Source of the DNA: Ferrovibrio terrae
Lineage (GTDB): Bacteria > Pseudomonadota > Alphaproteobacteria > Ferrovibrionales > Ferrovibrionaceae
Assembly: GCF_007197755.1 (NCBI RefSeq)
Contig: NZ_CP041636.1
Location: 1,648,001 to 1,712,000 of the forward strand
DNA: 64,000 nucleotides
Direction of reading: 5' to 3'
Part shown: piece after piece, positions 20,554 through 30,169 of the stretch
Layout of the letters: each line of letters starts with the position of its first letter
How positions within the stretch are numbered: the first letter of the stretch is position 1
Position numbers and translations under genes: made by a program
Notes under the pieces: generated by a model
What the model was told of the DNA's origin: nothing
What the model saw: only the letters and a program-made list of their open reading frames with translations
Databases searched by the model: none

Positions 20554-20560
20554 GCGGCAT
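20539..20560. terminator. Palindrome between two convergent stop codons
   Basis: ATGCCGCTCA (20539-20548) and TGAGCGGCAT (20551-20560) are perfect complements with a two-base centre, spanning the sulfotransferase stop and reaching the stop of the opposite gene. There is no T run, so a bidirectional transcription or RNA-stability barrier is possible but unproven. Confidence 0.4.
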
Positions 20561-21384
20561 TACTGCGGATTTTCCAGCGCCAGCAGCGGCGCGATGATGC
20601 GGCGATAGCGACCATCGACACGTGCGGCGCGGTAGGCCGCGCGCAGGGTCGCAACGGTCTGCTCGGGCAGGTCTGCCGAACCCGCAATCCAGAAGGGCAC
20701 GGTGGCAAAAGCCTCGCTGGTCCGCAGTTCGGCCGGATCGAACTGCAGCTGTGCCCAGGTCGCGCGTCCCACCGCACGCAACGTAAACCAGCCGTCGATC
20801 CGTCCGGCATGCAGCAGGCGGGCATTATCGATTTCGCTGTTGCTGGTTTCGAAATTTTCCAGTCCGAAGGACTGCAGCATGCCCTGCAGTTCGGAGCCGC
20901 GCATCACGCTGACGCGCGGCAATTCGCGCGCTGCGGCCAGGCTGCCGACCGGCGTCCTGTCCCGGCGGGTGAAGAAGACGGCGCGGTCGGCGTAAACCTC
21001 ACCGATCCAGATGAAACGGTTCTCGCGCTGCGGGGTGCGCAGCAGTGCGGGATACAGTGTGCTGCCCTGTTCGAGCGCCAGCAGGGCGCGCTGGAACGGC
21101 AGGATGCGCACGGCCTGATCGACGCCGACGCTGCGGGCGAGAATCTGCAGCAACTCGATCGCGGGGCCGGTGCCGACGCCGTTGGTCTCGATGATATAGG
21201 GCGGCCGGGCCGCGCCGATCACCTGTAACGGCTGCGGCGGGGCAGCGGGCGCCGCCGGCTGGGCGAGGGCTGCGGACGGTGCCAGAGCCAGCGCAACCAC
21301 AGCCAGGGCGAGGGCAACAGCCCAACGCCTCCGCCGCGCGCAGCCGGCGAGTCGTGGCAACGAATAAACCCTGTCCTCCCCCAT
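20560..21384 (-). CDS. Periplasmic substrate-binding protein (SBP_bac_3-like)
   Basis: A 274-residue exported protein. Residues about 15-42 form a signal peptide (basic ARRRR then hydrophobic run ending ALAQ). The rest resembles family 3 solute-binding proteins: PPYIIETNGVGTGPAIELLQILA is the N-terminal lobe start and an R-x-N-D-like region occurs at NSEIDNARLLHAGRID. No permease or ATPase gene is adjacent, so it may be an orphan binding protein or a sensor partner. The start is uncertain; ATG 21384 is chosen because upstream sequence looks non-coding. Confidence 0.65.
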   Translation of the reverse strand: MGEDRVYSLPRLAGCARRRRWAVALALAVVALALAPSAALAQPAAPAAPPQPLQVIGAARPPYIIETNGVGTGPAIELLQILARSVGVDQAVRILPFQRALLALEQGSTLYPALLRTPQRENRFIWIGEVYADRAVFFTRRDRTPVGSLAAARELPRVSVMRGSELQGMLQSFGLENFETSNSEIDNARLLHAGRIDGWFTLRAVGRATWAQLQFDPAELRTSEAFATVPFWIAGSADLPEQTVATLRAAYRAARVDGRYRRIIAPLLALENPQ

Positions 21385-21566
21385 AAAGCCCAGATTAATC
21401 CCGCCTGTGGTAAGAAAGCGCTTATTTTCCGTCCTTAATATATGCCGGCAAACCGGGCCGGATGGGCGACAGCGGCATCGTGATCTCGCTCCCGTCCCTT
21501 TCCGGCCAGATTGTTGCCGTTTTTCTGCGTTTGGATTGTGATGCCGAGTCTGTCTGGAGCCATGAA

Positions 21567-22523
21567 ATGCCGATGCCACAGCCGCGCCCTGATGCAACCC
21601 GCCTTGCCGGCCTGTTGACGATCAGGCTGGCGGCCAGGGCGGCAGCTTGCGGCCTTGCGCTTGCCGGCGCCCTGCTGGTCGCTGCGCCGCCGCTGCAGGC
21701 GCAGACCACCTCCCCGGCACCCGCCGCCGACTCCGTCCCGGCCGATACCGAGGATGTGATGGACGGCGCCACCATCGTGCGCGGCAAATACAATACCGGC
21801 GAAACCAGTGCCGACTGGGAAGCCGCGCTGCGCAACGGCAAGCCGGAACGCATCGCCGAATGGCGCGAATACGGCGGCAACGGCAATGCCAATGTGGTGT
21901 TCAGCTTTCACAACGGCGACCTGATGCACTATGCCGAGCATGGCCGCCGTCGCGGCGGTCAGGCCGGGTCGATGGACGGGCTGCGTCGCGTCGATCTCAA
22001 TCTCTCCTTCTCCAACGGCCGTTACACCGGCGGCCGCAAGACGATCGACGGGATCGAAACGGAACCCACCGATGCCGAAATCCGCGGTGCCAATGTGCAG
22101 GCGCTGGCGGCGCTCGAGCGCCTTGCGGTGGCCAAGCCGGCCTGGCAGGACAGCCGCCAGAGCACCGGTTTCTCGATCGCTTCGATCCCGCAGGCGGCGG
22201 CGCCCAGCGCCGAGGCCCGCAAACTGGCCGGCGCCGGCGGCGAGATCGTGTTCCGCTGCACCGAGCAGGTGGTTGCCGTGATGGGGGCTGCGCAGGACCG
22301 GCTGGTGGTGGAAACCCAGGGCCGCGATCCGGTGACCCTGCAGCGCCAGCCGCCCGGCCATCGCTACGATTATTTCGGCGCCGGCTGGGGCGCCCAGCGC
22401 AATGGCGAGGATCTGCGGCTGGAAGAAGCCAGCGGCCGCGCCATGCTCTGCCGCATCGTCTCGGCGGCGGCGCCGCCCGGCTCGCTGCCGCCAGCTTCAG
22501 CGCAGCCCGCCGCGCCGCGCTAA
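21567..22523 (+). CDS. Exported protein of unknown function with an MliC-like C-terminal domain
   Basis: A 318-residue protein starting at ATG 21567 with GGAG seven bases upstream. A signal peptide occupies about residues 1-46 (hydrophobic LALAGALLVAAPPLQAQ). A first domain (about 65-170) contains aromatic, Gly-rich strands that I do not recognise. The last 85 residues have two Cys about 65 residues apart, a GHRYDYFGAGWG turn and an NGEDLRLEE strand, like the MliC/PliC lysozyme-inhibitor fold. The tail is Pro/Ala-rich. MliC similarity is by eye only. Confidence 0.6.
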   Translation: MPMPQPRPDATRLAGLLTIRLAARAAACGLALAGALLVAAPPLQAQTTSPAPAADSVPADTEDVMDGATIVRGKYNTGETSADWEAALRNGKPERIAEWREYGGNGNANVVFSFHNGDLMHYAEHGRRRGGQAGSMDGLRRVDLNLSFSNGRYTGGRKTIDGIETEPTDAEIRGANVQALAALERLAVAKPAWQDSRQSTGFSIASIPQAAAPSAEARKLAGAGGEIVFRCTEQVVAVMGAAQDRLVVETQGRDPVTLQRQPPGHRYDYFGAGWGAQRNGEDLRLEEASGRAMLCRIVSAAAPPGSLPPASAQPAAPR

Positions 22524-22537
22524 CCCGCCGCGTCAAT

Positions 22538-22993
22538 TCAAGGCGCGCGCCGCCCGGCGATCTTGAAGCTGGCGCTGGCGCGATTGGTTACCAGCGATCC
22601 CATCCGCAATTCGCATTGCACAGTCAGGATGTCGCCATCGACCTGCAGGTCGATCAGGTGGCATTCCAGCCAGGCGCCGATCGGCGCCGGCCGGCGATAC
22701 TCCACGGTGAGCTTCGTGGTCCACATTCTGGTGACGTCAGGGCGCTGGTGGTGGATGAACGACGCCATGAAGGTATCGGCCAGGGTGGCGAGGAAACCGC
22801 CATGCCCGGTGCCATTGCGGTTGCCATGCTTGGGTCGCACATGCAGGCCGTAGACCGGCGACGCATCGTTTTCATGATGGCGAACGTAAACCTTGCCCAG
22901 TGCGGCAAAGAATTTCGACACCGGTGGCAGGACGGTGAAACCCGGCGGCACCGGTTTCGACCTGTAGCCCGGCCTGGAGGATTGCTTTGTCAT
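22538..22993 (-). CDS. PaaI-family hotdog thioesterase
   Basis: A 151-residue hotdog-fold acyl-CoA thioesterase. The segment NGTGHGGFLATLADTFM is the PaaI-type active-site helix entrance, and LTVEYRRPAPIGAWLEC is the conserved central strand. The substrate is unknown. Encoded alone on the minus strand, beyond the terminator of the tct operon, so it should have its own promoter in 22994-23060. Confidence 0.85.
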   Translation of the reverse strand: MTKQSSRPGYRSKPVPPGFTVLPPVSKFFAALGKVYVRHHENDASPVYGLHVRPKHGNRNGTGHGGFLATLADTFMASFIHHQRPDVTRMWTTKLTVEYRRPAPIGAWLECHLIDLQVDGDILTVQCELRMGSLVTNRASASFKIAGRRAP

Positions 22994-23059
22994 GCCCCGC
23001 TGAATGGCCTATGCGGACGCGGAAGGCAAGTCATGCATAAGATGCAAAAACGCAGGACA

Positions 23060-23094
23060 AAAAAATGAGGGCGACCGGGGGGAAGGTCGCCCTC
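23060..23094 (-). terminator. Intrinsic terminator of the tctCBA operon (minus strand)
   Basis: GAGGGCGACC (23067-23076) and GGTCGCCCTC (23085-23094) form a perfect 10-bp stem with an eight-base loop. On the minus strand the stem is followed by a T run (A run at 23059-23065 on the plus strand), so it ends transcription arriving from tctA. Confidence 0.9.
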
Positions 23095-23243
23095 AAGGGG
23101 GATTCATAGGGGAGGAAATCCGAAACGAAGCGACTCTGCAAAATCTCTCCGTTCCATGATTCCTATATAGGACGTCCTTGCCCATCTTGCAGTGACGGGC
23201 GTCACTTTTCATGAAATCGCCTCATTCCCCGCCGAGTCAGGCT

Positions 23244-24731
23244 TTACCCGACTTTGCGGGAGCGCAGGCGGAGCAGCAGCGGCACAACTACCAGCAGGGT
23301 TGCGATGATCAGCAAGGTCAGACTGAGTGGGCGGGTTACAAAGGTAGTCATATCGCCGGCCGAGATGGTCATGGCGCGACGGAATTCCTGTTCGGCAAAC
23401 GGCCCGAGGATCATGCCGATCACGGCGGGCGCAGTCGGGAAATCGAAGCGGCGCATCAGATAGCCGACGCCACCGATCAGGTACAGCAGCACCAGATCGA
23501 TCCACGACTGGCTGATGCCATAGGTGCCGATCGTGGCAAAGACCAGGATGCCGCCGTAGAGCCACGGCGCCGGGATGGTGAGAATCTTCGCCCATAATCC
23601 GGCGAGAGGAAGATTCAGCACCAGCAGCATCACGTTGCCGACATACAGCGACGCGATCAGGCCCCAGACCAGTTCGGGCTGGTTCTGCAGCAGCAGCGGC
23701 CCGGGATTGATGCCGTAGGACTGGAAGGCCGACAGCATGATCGCCGCTGTCGCCGAGGTCGGCAGACCCAGCGCCAGCATCGGCACCAGCACGCCGGCGG
23801 CCGAGGCATTGTTGGCGGCTTCCGGTCCGGCCACGCCTTCGATGGCGCCATGGCCGAATTCCTCCGGCTTTTTCGACAGCTTCTTCTCCAGGAAATAGCT
23901 GACGAAGGTGGGGACTTCGGCGCCGCCGGCCGGCAGTGCGCCGAAGGGGAAGCCGAGGAATGAACCGCGCAGCCAGGGTTTCCATGAGCGCTGCCAGTCT
24001 TCCTTCGTCATCCAGGCGCGGCCTTCCAGCTTGATCACACTGGCATCGGTCTTGGGGCGTGCCGCGAGATAGAGCGTCTCGCCGACCGCGAATAAACCAA
24101 CGGCCACGACGATGACGTTGATTCCGTCCAGCAGCTCAGGCAGTCCAAACGTGAAGCGCGCTTGCCCGGTCTGCAGGTCGATGCCGACCAGGCCAAGCAG
24201 AATGCCGAAGGTCAGCGCCGTCAGGCCGCGCAGCATCGATGAGCCCAGCACGGCCGAGACGGCGACGAAGGCCACCACCATCAGCGAGAAGTAATCGGCC
24301 GGACCGAAACGCAGGGCGAACTCCACCAGTGGCGGCGCCACGAATGTCAGACCGAGCGTGCCGATGGTGCCGGCGACAAAGCTGCCGATGGCCGCAGTGG
24401 CAAGGGCAGACGCCGCGCGGCCCTTCTTGGCCATCTTGTTGCCTTCGAGCGCCGTGACAATGGTGGCGCTTTCGCCTGGTGTGTTCAGCAGGATCGAGGT
24501 CGTGCTGCCGCCGTACATCGCGCCGTAATAAATGCCGGCGAACAGGATGAAGGCGGCGGTGGCTGGTACGCTGAAAGTGATCGGCAGCAGCAGCGCAATC
24601 GTCAGGGCGGGGCCCAGACCCGGCAGCACCCCGATCGCGGTGCCCAGCGTGACGCCGACCAGCGCCCAGAGCAGGTTCATCGGCTGCAGCGCGACGGCGA
24701 ACCCGTTGCCGAGGAGATCGAGGGTTTCCAT
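23244..24731 (-). CDS. tctA: Tripartite tricarboxylate transporter, large permease TctA
   Basis: The 12-helix membrane subunit of a TTT-family uptake system, 495 residues. The signature [20 protein letters not shown] is present near the N-terminus and the repeat [20 protein letters not shown] in the second half. Its ATG shares a base with the tctB stop, so the two are translationally coupled. It lies last in the tctC-tctB-tctA operon. The substrate is not deducible from sequence. Confidence 0.93.
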   Translation of the reverse strand: METLDLLGNGFAVALQPMNLLWALVGVTLGTAIGVLPGLGPALTIALLLPITFSVPATAAFILFAGIYYGAMYGGSTTSILLNTPGESATIVTALEGNKMAKKGRAASALATAAIGSFVAGTIGTLGLTFVAPPLVEFALRFGPADYFSLMVVAFVAVSAVLGSSMLRGLTALTFGILLGLVGIDLQTGQARFTFGLPELLDGINVIVVAVGLFAVGETLYLAARPKTDASVIKLEGRAWMTKEDWQRSWKPWLRGSFLGFPFGALPAGGAEVPTFVSYFLEKKLSKKPEEFGHGAIEGVAGPEAANNASAAGVLVPMLALGLPTSATAAIMLSAFQSYGINPGPLLLQNQPELVWGLIASLYVGNVMLLVLNLPLAGLWAKILTIPAPWLYGGILVFATIGTYGISQSWIDLVLLYLIGGVGYLMRRFDFPTAPAVIGMILGPFAEQEFRRAMTISAGDMTTFVTRPLSLTLLIIATLLVVVPLLLRLRSRKVG

Positions 24732-25204
24732 CAGTCCAGTGCCCCGAGGAAGCCGGCACCGATGTTGATGCCGAGCAGTTCAGCAAAGCCGAAATAGGTG
24801 ACGGCCGAGAGCACAAAACCGATCAGCGCATCGCGTAGCGGCCGGCGGCTGCCGAAGGCGCGCGCCGTGCAGGCAAACAGCAGCACGGAGGCGGGAATGA
24901 AGCCGAGCGGATCAATCAACCCGACATTCAGCACCAGCCCGAGCAGAAGCCAGCCGATCCCGCGCAGATCGAGTACCGCGTCGCTTTCTTCCGCGTCGCT
25001 GACCCAGCGGCCGCTCACCGCCTGCACCAGCAGCGCGCCGCCCAGTGCGATCAGCAGCGCGCTGGCCAGATAGGCGACCGCCGTGGGCCCGACCTTGGCA
25101 TACATCGGCGAGACCGGAATCTGCGTGGTCTCATACAGCGCCAGCAGGCCGAGGGCGATCACGCCTAGCGCCAGCAATGCCTCGGGCTTACGGAGCCGGT
25201 CCAT
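24731..25204 (-). CDS. tctB: Tripartite tricarboxylate transporter, small permease TctB
   Basis: A 157-residue protein with four predicted helices and the TctB-type [22 protein letters not shown] segment followed by [16 protein letters not shown]. The start at ATG 25204 removes a non-membrane N-terminal stretch that overlaps tctC. Position between tctC and tctA is diagnostic. Confidence 0.85.
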   Translation of the reverse strand: MDRLRKPEALLALGVIALGLLALYETTQIPVSPMYAKVGPTAVAYLASALLIALGGALLVQAVSGRWVSDAEESDAVLDLRGIGWLLLGLVLNVGLIDPLGFIPASVLLFACTARAFGSRRPLRDALIGFVLSAVTYFGFAELLGINIGAGFLGALD

Positions 25205-25215
25205 GGGTGCGGGAC

Positions 25216-26193
25216 TCAGGCCAAGCCGAGATCCTTCAGGATCGCCTCGATGCGCGTGATCTCGGCATCGAGATATTTGCCATAGGCATCGCCAGCCAGG
25301 AACACGTCGGTCCACTCGCGCGTCTTCAGCTGCTCCTGCCATGGGGCAGAGTCGCGCATCTTGGTCACCAGCTCGATCAGCGCCTTCTTGTCGGCATCCT
25401 TGATGCCCGGCGGCGCAAACACGCCGCGCCAGTTGTAGAGTTCGACATCGAAGCCGGCTTCCCTGATCGTCGGCACGTCGATGCCGGACTGGCGCTTGTC
25501 GGCCGAGATGGCGAGTGCCCGCAGCTTGCCGGCCTTGACCTGCTCGCTGAATTCACCCCAGCCCGAAACGCCGCAGGTCACCTGGTTGCCGAGCAGGGCA
25601 GCGAGAGCCGGTCCGCCGCCGGAATAGGCGACGTAGGATACCTTCTTGGCTTCGCCGCCCGATGCCTTGGCCAGCATGCCGGCCAGGATATGGTCGGTGC
25701 CGCCGGCCGAACCGCCAGCCCACGACACCTTGGCCGGATCGGCCTTGAAGGCTGTCATCAGGTCCTTCAGCGTCTTGTGCGGCGACTCGTTCGGCACGAC
25801 GATCACTTCGAATTCGCCGGTCAGGCGCGCGATCGGCACGGTCTGCGTCACTTTTACCGGCGACTTGTTGGTGATCAGTGCGCCCACCATCACCATGCCG
25901 GCCACCATCAGCGCATTGCCGCGGCCCTTCCACTGGTTCACGAATTGCGGCAGGCCGACAGCCCCACCGGCGCCGCCCACATTGGTCACCTGCGCGCCCT
26001 TGATCAGGTTGGCGCTCTTCAGCGCCTGCTCCATGCTGCGCGCGGTCTGGTCCCAGCCGCCGCCGGGATTGGCCGGCACGAAGAACTGCACCTGGTCGAT
26101 GGCGGCGCGCGCGTCACCGGCGAAGCCGGGTAGCAGGGCGGAAACGGCGGTGGCACAGGCCGTGGTTTGCAGGAAGCTGCGGCGATTCAGCAT
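25216..26193 (-). CDS. tctC: Tripartite tricarboxylate transporter, substrate-binding protein TctC
   Basis: A 325-residue periplasmic receptor (Bug family). The N-terminus MLNRRSFLQTT followed by a hydrophobic run and DARA is a twin-arginine-type signal peptide, so export may use Tat. The FFVPANPGGGWDQTARSM motif and the GTDHILAGMLAK region are typical of Bug proteins. ATG 26193 is preceded by GGGAGAG. First gene of tctCBA. Confidence 0.92.
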   Translation of the reverse strand: MLNRRSFLQTTACATAVSALLPGFAGDARAAIDQVQFFVPANPGGGWDQTARSMEQALKSANLIKGAQVTNVGGAGGAVGLPQFVNQWKGRGNALMVAGMVMVGALITNKSPVKVTQTVPIARLTGEFEVIVVPNESPHKTLKDLMTAFKADPAKVSWAGGSAGGTDHILAGMLAKASGGEAKKVSYVAYSGGGPALAALLGNQVTCGVSGWGEFSEQVKAGKLRALAISADKRQSGIDVPTIREAGFDVELYNWRGVFAPPGIKDADKKALIELVTKMRDSAPWQEQLKTREWTDVFLAGDAYGKYLDAEITRIEAILKDLGLA

Positions 26194-26343
26194 GTTTCTC
26201 TCCCGTACGGATTTGTTCGTTGCCTGCAGTAGAGGACAGACAGGCATCGGAAAACAAGGAAATACGGTGTAAAAACCGCGCGATTACGGGCCGGTTCCCG
26301 GTCTGACGCGAATCAGGCTGCTGCGAAATCGGGCGGCTGCAGA

Positions 26344-28062
26344 TCAGCCCGGCAGCAGCACGTCCACGGTGGTGCCTTTGCCGGGCTGGCTCAGGATTTC
26401 CAGCCGGCCGCCATGCAATTCCACCAGGCTGCGGCAGATCGACAGACCGAGGCCGGCGCCACTATTGGCGCGTGTGCGGTAGACATCAATACGATGCAGA
26501 TGCAGCGGCTGGCTCATCGCGCGGCTTTCGGATTCGCTCATGCCGATGCCGGTGTCGCGCACGCGGATACGGATGATGCCGTTGTCCTTGCTGGCTTCCA
26601 GGCTGACGCTGCCCTGCGGCCGGCTGAACTTTACGGCGTTGCCCAGCAGGTTGACCAGGATCTGCGTCAGCGCGCGGGGATCGGCATGCAGTGTGAGGTC
26701 GGTCGGCGCACAGGACAGTGTGATCTCGGCCTGGCGCGCCTGCGGCTGCACCATCGCCAGGGCACTCTGCGCGATCTGGTCGAAACTGCAGCTCTCGATG
26801 CGGATATCCAGGCGGCCGCTTTCCAGCCGCGAGAGGTCGAGAATGTCGTTCACAAGCCGCAGCAGATGCTCGCCCGATTCCTGCACATTGGCGGCATAGC
26901 CGAGCTGGCGTTCACTCAGAGGCCCGGCATAGCCGCCGGACAGCATCTGCGCAAAACCGATGATGGCATTCAGCGGCGTGCGCAACTCGTGGCTCATGTT
27001 GGACAGGAAGGCGCTTTTCGCGCGACTGGCGCCTTCGGCGGCTTCGCGCTGTTCGATCAGCTGAGCTTCGGTTTCCTTCAGCCGCGAGATGTCGATGCCG
27101 CAGGTGATGATGCCCATGACGCGGCCTTCGGTATCGCGCAACGGCACTTTCAGGGCGAACAGAACGATGGGCCGGCCGTCCGGCCCGGTCCAGGCCTGCT
27201 CCATATGCGTCGGCTCGCCGGTTTCCAGCAGGCGGCGGTCGATATCCTCGATCACCGCGGCCGCGCTGGGTCCGACGATCTCGCTCCAGGTGCGCCCCAT
27301 ATATTCGACATTGTTGGCCTGCCGCAGTTCGCGCATGCGGCGGTTCATCATGCGATAGCGCAGATCGCGGTCCTTGTAGCTCATCGTCGCCGGCATGGCG
27401 TTCAGCAGCGCCTCGAGGAACTGCGCCGTCTCATGCTCGGCGTCACGCGCACGGCGTTCGCTGCGGCGCGCATTGTCGAACTCGATCATCATCAGGCCGA
27501 GGCCGGTCAGCATGATCAGCAGGATGGAGAGCGCCAGCGCTGAATCCATGCTGGTGCTGCGATCGACCAGCCGCATCGTGTAGATCAGCGACAGGCCGCC
27601 GCGCGCCAGCAGGATAATGCCGGTGACGGTATAGAAGATCGAGCGCTGCTTGAGCAGCAGCAGGGTGCCGCCATAGAAGAAGCAGAGCAGGCTGACGAAA
27701 GGCGCCGAGGTGTAGATCGCGTAATGGCCGAGCCGCTGCGCCGCCACCACCGCCACCGTGACCGCAACGCCGGCCAGCAACGCGTAGATCAGGCGGTCGC
27801 CATAGCCGACCAGGACGCGGATGCCGGAGGCGAGCACGATGGCCGAGCTGACGGTGCAGAGCGTCGCCACCATGGTCAGGCCGGAGCCGAGGCCGAGCGG
27901 CGTGACCGCCAGCAGCAGGAACGCCAGCGCCAGCAGTGCATGACCCAGCGCCCAGAACAGAAGGTGCCGGCCGCCATCCAGATAGCGCCAGGCCATCAGG
28001 CAGGCCAGGGCGACCAGCAGAGGGGCGAGGGCCGCGGAAATCTGAATCGTCGAAAGGATCAT
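26344..28062 (-). CDS. Membrane-bound PAS sensor histidine kinase
   Basis: A 572-residue protein. Residues 1-195 form seven hydrophobic helices with no recognised extracytoplasmic domain. A PAS/PAC domain (about 210-330) follows, then HisKA with the phospho-acceptor in FLSNMSHELRTPLN (His358) and an HATPase domain with an N box (NLLGNAVKF) and DTGIG (about 503-507). The lid region before GAGLGLSICRSL is atypical. No response regulator is adjacent; a single-domain receiver lies 3.1 kb away. Likely signals through membrane or redox cues, but the input is unknown. Confidence 0.88.
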   Translation of the reverse strand: MILSTIQISAALAPLLVALACLMAWRYLDGGRHLLFWALGHALLALAFLLLAVTPLGLGSGLTMVATLCTVSSAIVLASGIRVLVGYGDRLIYALLAGVAVTVAVVAAQRLGHYAIYTSAPFVSLLCFFYGGTLLLLKQRSIFYTVTGIILLARGGLSLIYTMRLVDRSTSMDSALALSILLIMLTGLGLMMIEFDNARRSERRARDAEHETAQFLEALLNAMPATMSYKDRDLRYRMMNRRMRELRQANNVEYMGRTWSEIVGPSAAAVIEDIDRRLLETGEPTHMEQAWTGPDGRPIVLFALKVPLRDTEGRVMGIITCGIDISRLKETEAQLIEQREAAEGASRAKSAFLSNMSHELRTPLNAIIGFAQMLSGGYAGPLSERQLGYAANVQESGEHLLRLVNDILDLSRLESGRLDIRIESCSFDQIAQSALAMVQPQARQAEITLSCAPTDLTLHADPRALTQILVNLLGNAVKFSRPQGSVSLEASKDNGIIRIRVRDTGIGMSESESRAMSQPLHLHRIDVYRTRANSGAGLGLSICRSLVELHGGRLEILSQPGKGTTVDVLLPG

Positions 28063-28088
28063 GCCAAGCCTGTGAACACACCCTAACC

Positions 28089-28125
28089 TTTGATTGCGGG
28101 CAGTTCCGTTTCAATCAAAAACTGC
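28089..28125. promoter_or_regulatory. Interleaved inverted repeats between the histidine kinase gene and dgt
   Basis: TTTGATTG (28089-28096) is complementary to CAATCAAA (28112-28119), and GCAGTT (28100-28105) to AACTGC (28120-28125). The two repeats interlock in the 155-bp divergent spacer. They could be overlapping operator sites or alternative RNA hairpins. Confidence 0.4.
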
Positions 28126-28217
28126 AGGCACTGTCACCTATTTCGCCGGACTTCCGCCCCCGCTAAGCCCTTGGCCGGGCCTTGAAAGCCGGAATCAGAG
28201 CCGCCACAGTGCCGGCC

Positions 28218-29537
28218 ATGACGATGCAATGGTCGCGGCTGCTGTCTGCCCAGAGACTCGGGCACCACGGCGCCGAGCCGGTCACGCCGGCACGTAATCC
28301 GTTCCAGAAAGACTGGGACCGTGTGGTCTTCTGCTCGGCCTTCCGGCGCCTGCAGGATAAAACACAGGTGCACTCGCTCCCGGAGAGCGACTATGTGCGC
28401 AACCGGCTGACCCATTCACTGGAAGTGTCATCGGTCGGGCGCTCGCTGGGGGCGCAGGTCGGGCAGGTTGTGCTCGAGCGCCATGGCGCAGCATTGACGG
28501 GCATCAGCGCGGCCGAGTTCGGCCATATCGTTGCCGCGGCGTGCCTGGGGCATGACATCGGCAATCCGCCATTCGGCCATTTCGGCGAAGCGACCATCCA
28601 GCACTGGTTCCAGTCCGGCCCGGGCGCCAGCCTGATGGAGGGCCTGAGCGAGGCCGAGCGTCTCGACTTCCTCTGCTTCGAGGGCAATGCGCAGGGCTTC
28701 CGCGTGATGACACGGCTGCAGAACTGGCGCGATGCCGGCGGTCTGCGGCTCACCTGCGCCACGCTGGCCACCTTCATGAAATACCCCTTCGGCAGCCAGG
28801 CGGCCGACCCGAAGAAAAAGAAATTCGGGCATTTCGCTGCCGAGGCCGGCCTGTTCGAGGAAATGGCCGGCAATGTCGGGCTGGTGTCGCTGGGCAAGGA
28901 TCGCTATGCGCGACATCCGCTGACCTATCTGGTCGAAGCGGCCGACGACATCTGTTACTCGGTGGTCGATGTCGAGGACGGCTTCAAGCTCGGCCGCATC
29001 ACATTCGCTGAAGCCGAAGAGCGGCTGAAGAGCCTGCTGCGCCGCCTGCCGCCGCGCTATGCCGAGATCACCGACGAAACCTGGAAGATCGCTTATCTGC
29101 GCGCCAAGGTGATCGGTGACCTGATCGATCTCGCCGTCGAGGTTTTTCTCGCGCATGAAGCCGAGATCCTGCGGGGCAAATTCACCGGTGACCTGCTGGG
29201 TAAGACTGATGTGACGCCGCAGCTGGACGAGATCGCCAGTTTCACACGCGCCCGCATTTTCGAGACGCGCGAGCGTTTCCAGACCGAGGTGATGGGCGGC
29301 GAAATCCTTACCAGCCTGCTGGCGGCCTTCTGCGAGGCGCATCATGCGCTGGAACTGGCGGGTGGCAGCAGCGTTTCGCTTGCGCCGCGGCAGCGCGCCC
29401 TGCTGCGTCTCATGCCTTCGTTGCCGCGCGGTGAGGCCTCGCGCTACGACTGGCTGCTGACCGTGACCGATTTCATCAGCGGCATGACGGATTCTTACGC
29501 ACTGACGCAGTTCCAGCGGCTGCGCGGTCTGCAGTAA
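28218..29537 (+). CDS. dgt: Deoxyguanosinetriphosphate triphosphohydrolase-like protein
   Basis: An HD-superfamily dNTP triphosphohydrolase that splits dGTP (or other dNTPs) to nucleoside and triphosphate. It has 439 residues from ATG 28218. HD motif: RLTHSLEV with His66, HD at 112-113 in LGHDIGNPPFGHFGE, and a downstream Asp in EAADDICYSVVD. The length fits the type of dGTPase common in alphaproteobacteria. An in-frame TTG at 28182 is a weaker start. Confidence 0.9.
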   Translation: MTMQWSRLLSAQRLGHHGAEPVTPARNPFQKDWDRVVFCSAFRRLQDKTQVHSLPESDYVRNRLTHSLEVSSVGRSLGAQVGQVVLERHGAALTGISAAEFGHIVAAACLGHDIGNPPFGHFGEATIQHWFQSGPGASLMEGLSEAERLDFLCFEGNAQGFRVMTRLQNWRDAGGLRLTCATLATFMKYPFGSQAADPKKKKFGHFAAEAGLFEEMAGNVGLVSLGKDRYARHPLTYLVEAADDICYSVVDVEDGFKLGRITFAEAEERLKSLLRRLPPRYAEITDETWKIAYLRAKVIGDLIDLAVEVFLAHEAEILRGKFTGDLLGKTDVTPQLDEIASFTRARIFETRERFQTEVMGGEILTSLLAAFCEAHHALELAGGSSVSLAPRQRALLRLMPSLPRGEASRYDWLLTVTDFISGMTDSYALTQFQRLRGLQ

Positions 29538-29560
29538 CGATAAAACGGCGACGAGGAAAC

Positions 29561-30169
29561 ATGGCGGTCAAGATTGACTATTACGTCTTCATCAGTTCCC
29601 CCTGGGCCTATCTCGGCTCGGAGCGTTTTGCCACCCTGGCCAGAAAATACGCCGCACAGGTGACGATCATTCCGATGGCGCCGCTCACGCTGTTCGATGC
29701 GACCGGCGGCCTGCCGCTGCTCAAGCGCGCGCAGCAGCGCCAGGATTATCGCTTTGTCGAGCTGGAACGCTGGCGCAGCCATCTCGGCGTCAAGCTGAAC
29801 CTGCGCCCAAAGGGTTTCCCTACCAATGAAACGATGGCGGGCAAGCTGGTGACGGCGGCGCGAGACAGTGCGGGCAATGATAAAGCGATCACGCTGGCGC
29901 ATGCGATGATGCGCGGCCTCTGGGCCGAGGAGCGCGATATCGCCAACCCCGACGACCTGAAGCAGGTTATCACCGAAAACGGCCTCGATGCCGGCAAACT
30001 GTTCGCCGCCATCGAGACGCCGGAACTGCTGGCGGAATACGGACGCGGCACGCAGCAGGCGATTGCCGCCGGCGCTTTCGGCGCGCCCTTCTACGTGATC
30101 GAAGGCGAGCCTTTCTGGGGCCAGGACCGGCTCGACTTCGTCGAACGTAAGCTGGCCGGTCTGACATGA
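29561..30169 (+). CDS. 2-hydroxychromene-2-carboxylate isomerase family protein
   Basis: A 202-residue DsbA-like thioredoxin-fold protein of the HCCA isomerase/kappa-GST family. The active-site position reads ISSPWAYLG (Ser-Pro in place of CxxC), and the C-terminal GVFGAPFYVI-type motif is present as GAFGAPFYVIEGEPFWGQDRL. Members isomerise chromene carboxylates in naphthalene breakdown or act on related glutathione-linked substrates. The stop overlaps the next ATG by four bases. Confidence 0.85.
   Translation: MAVKIDYYVFISSPWAYLGSERFATLARKYAAQVTIIPMAPLTLFDATGGLPLLKRAQQRQDYRFVELERWRSHLGVKLNLRPKGFPTNETMAGKLVTAARDSAGNDKAITLAHAMMRGLWAEERDIANPDDLKQVITENGLDAGKLFAAIETPELLAEYGRGTQQAIAAGAFGAPFYVIEGEPFWGQDRLDFVERKLAGLT

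Noticed and set aside
28089-28125. H-type pseudoknot RNA
   Set aside because: The two stems interleave, but the loop between the third and fourth strands would be zero bases across an 8-bp stem, which is sterically implausible.
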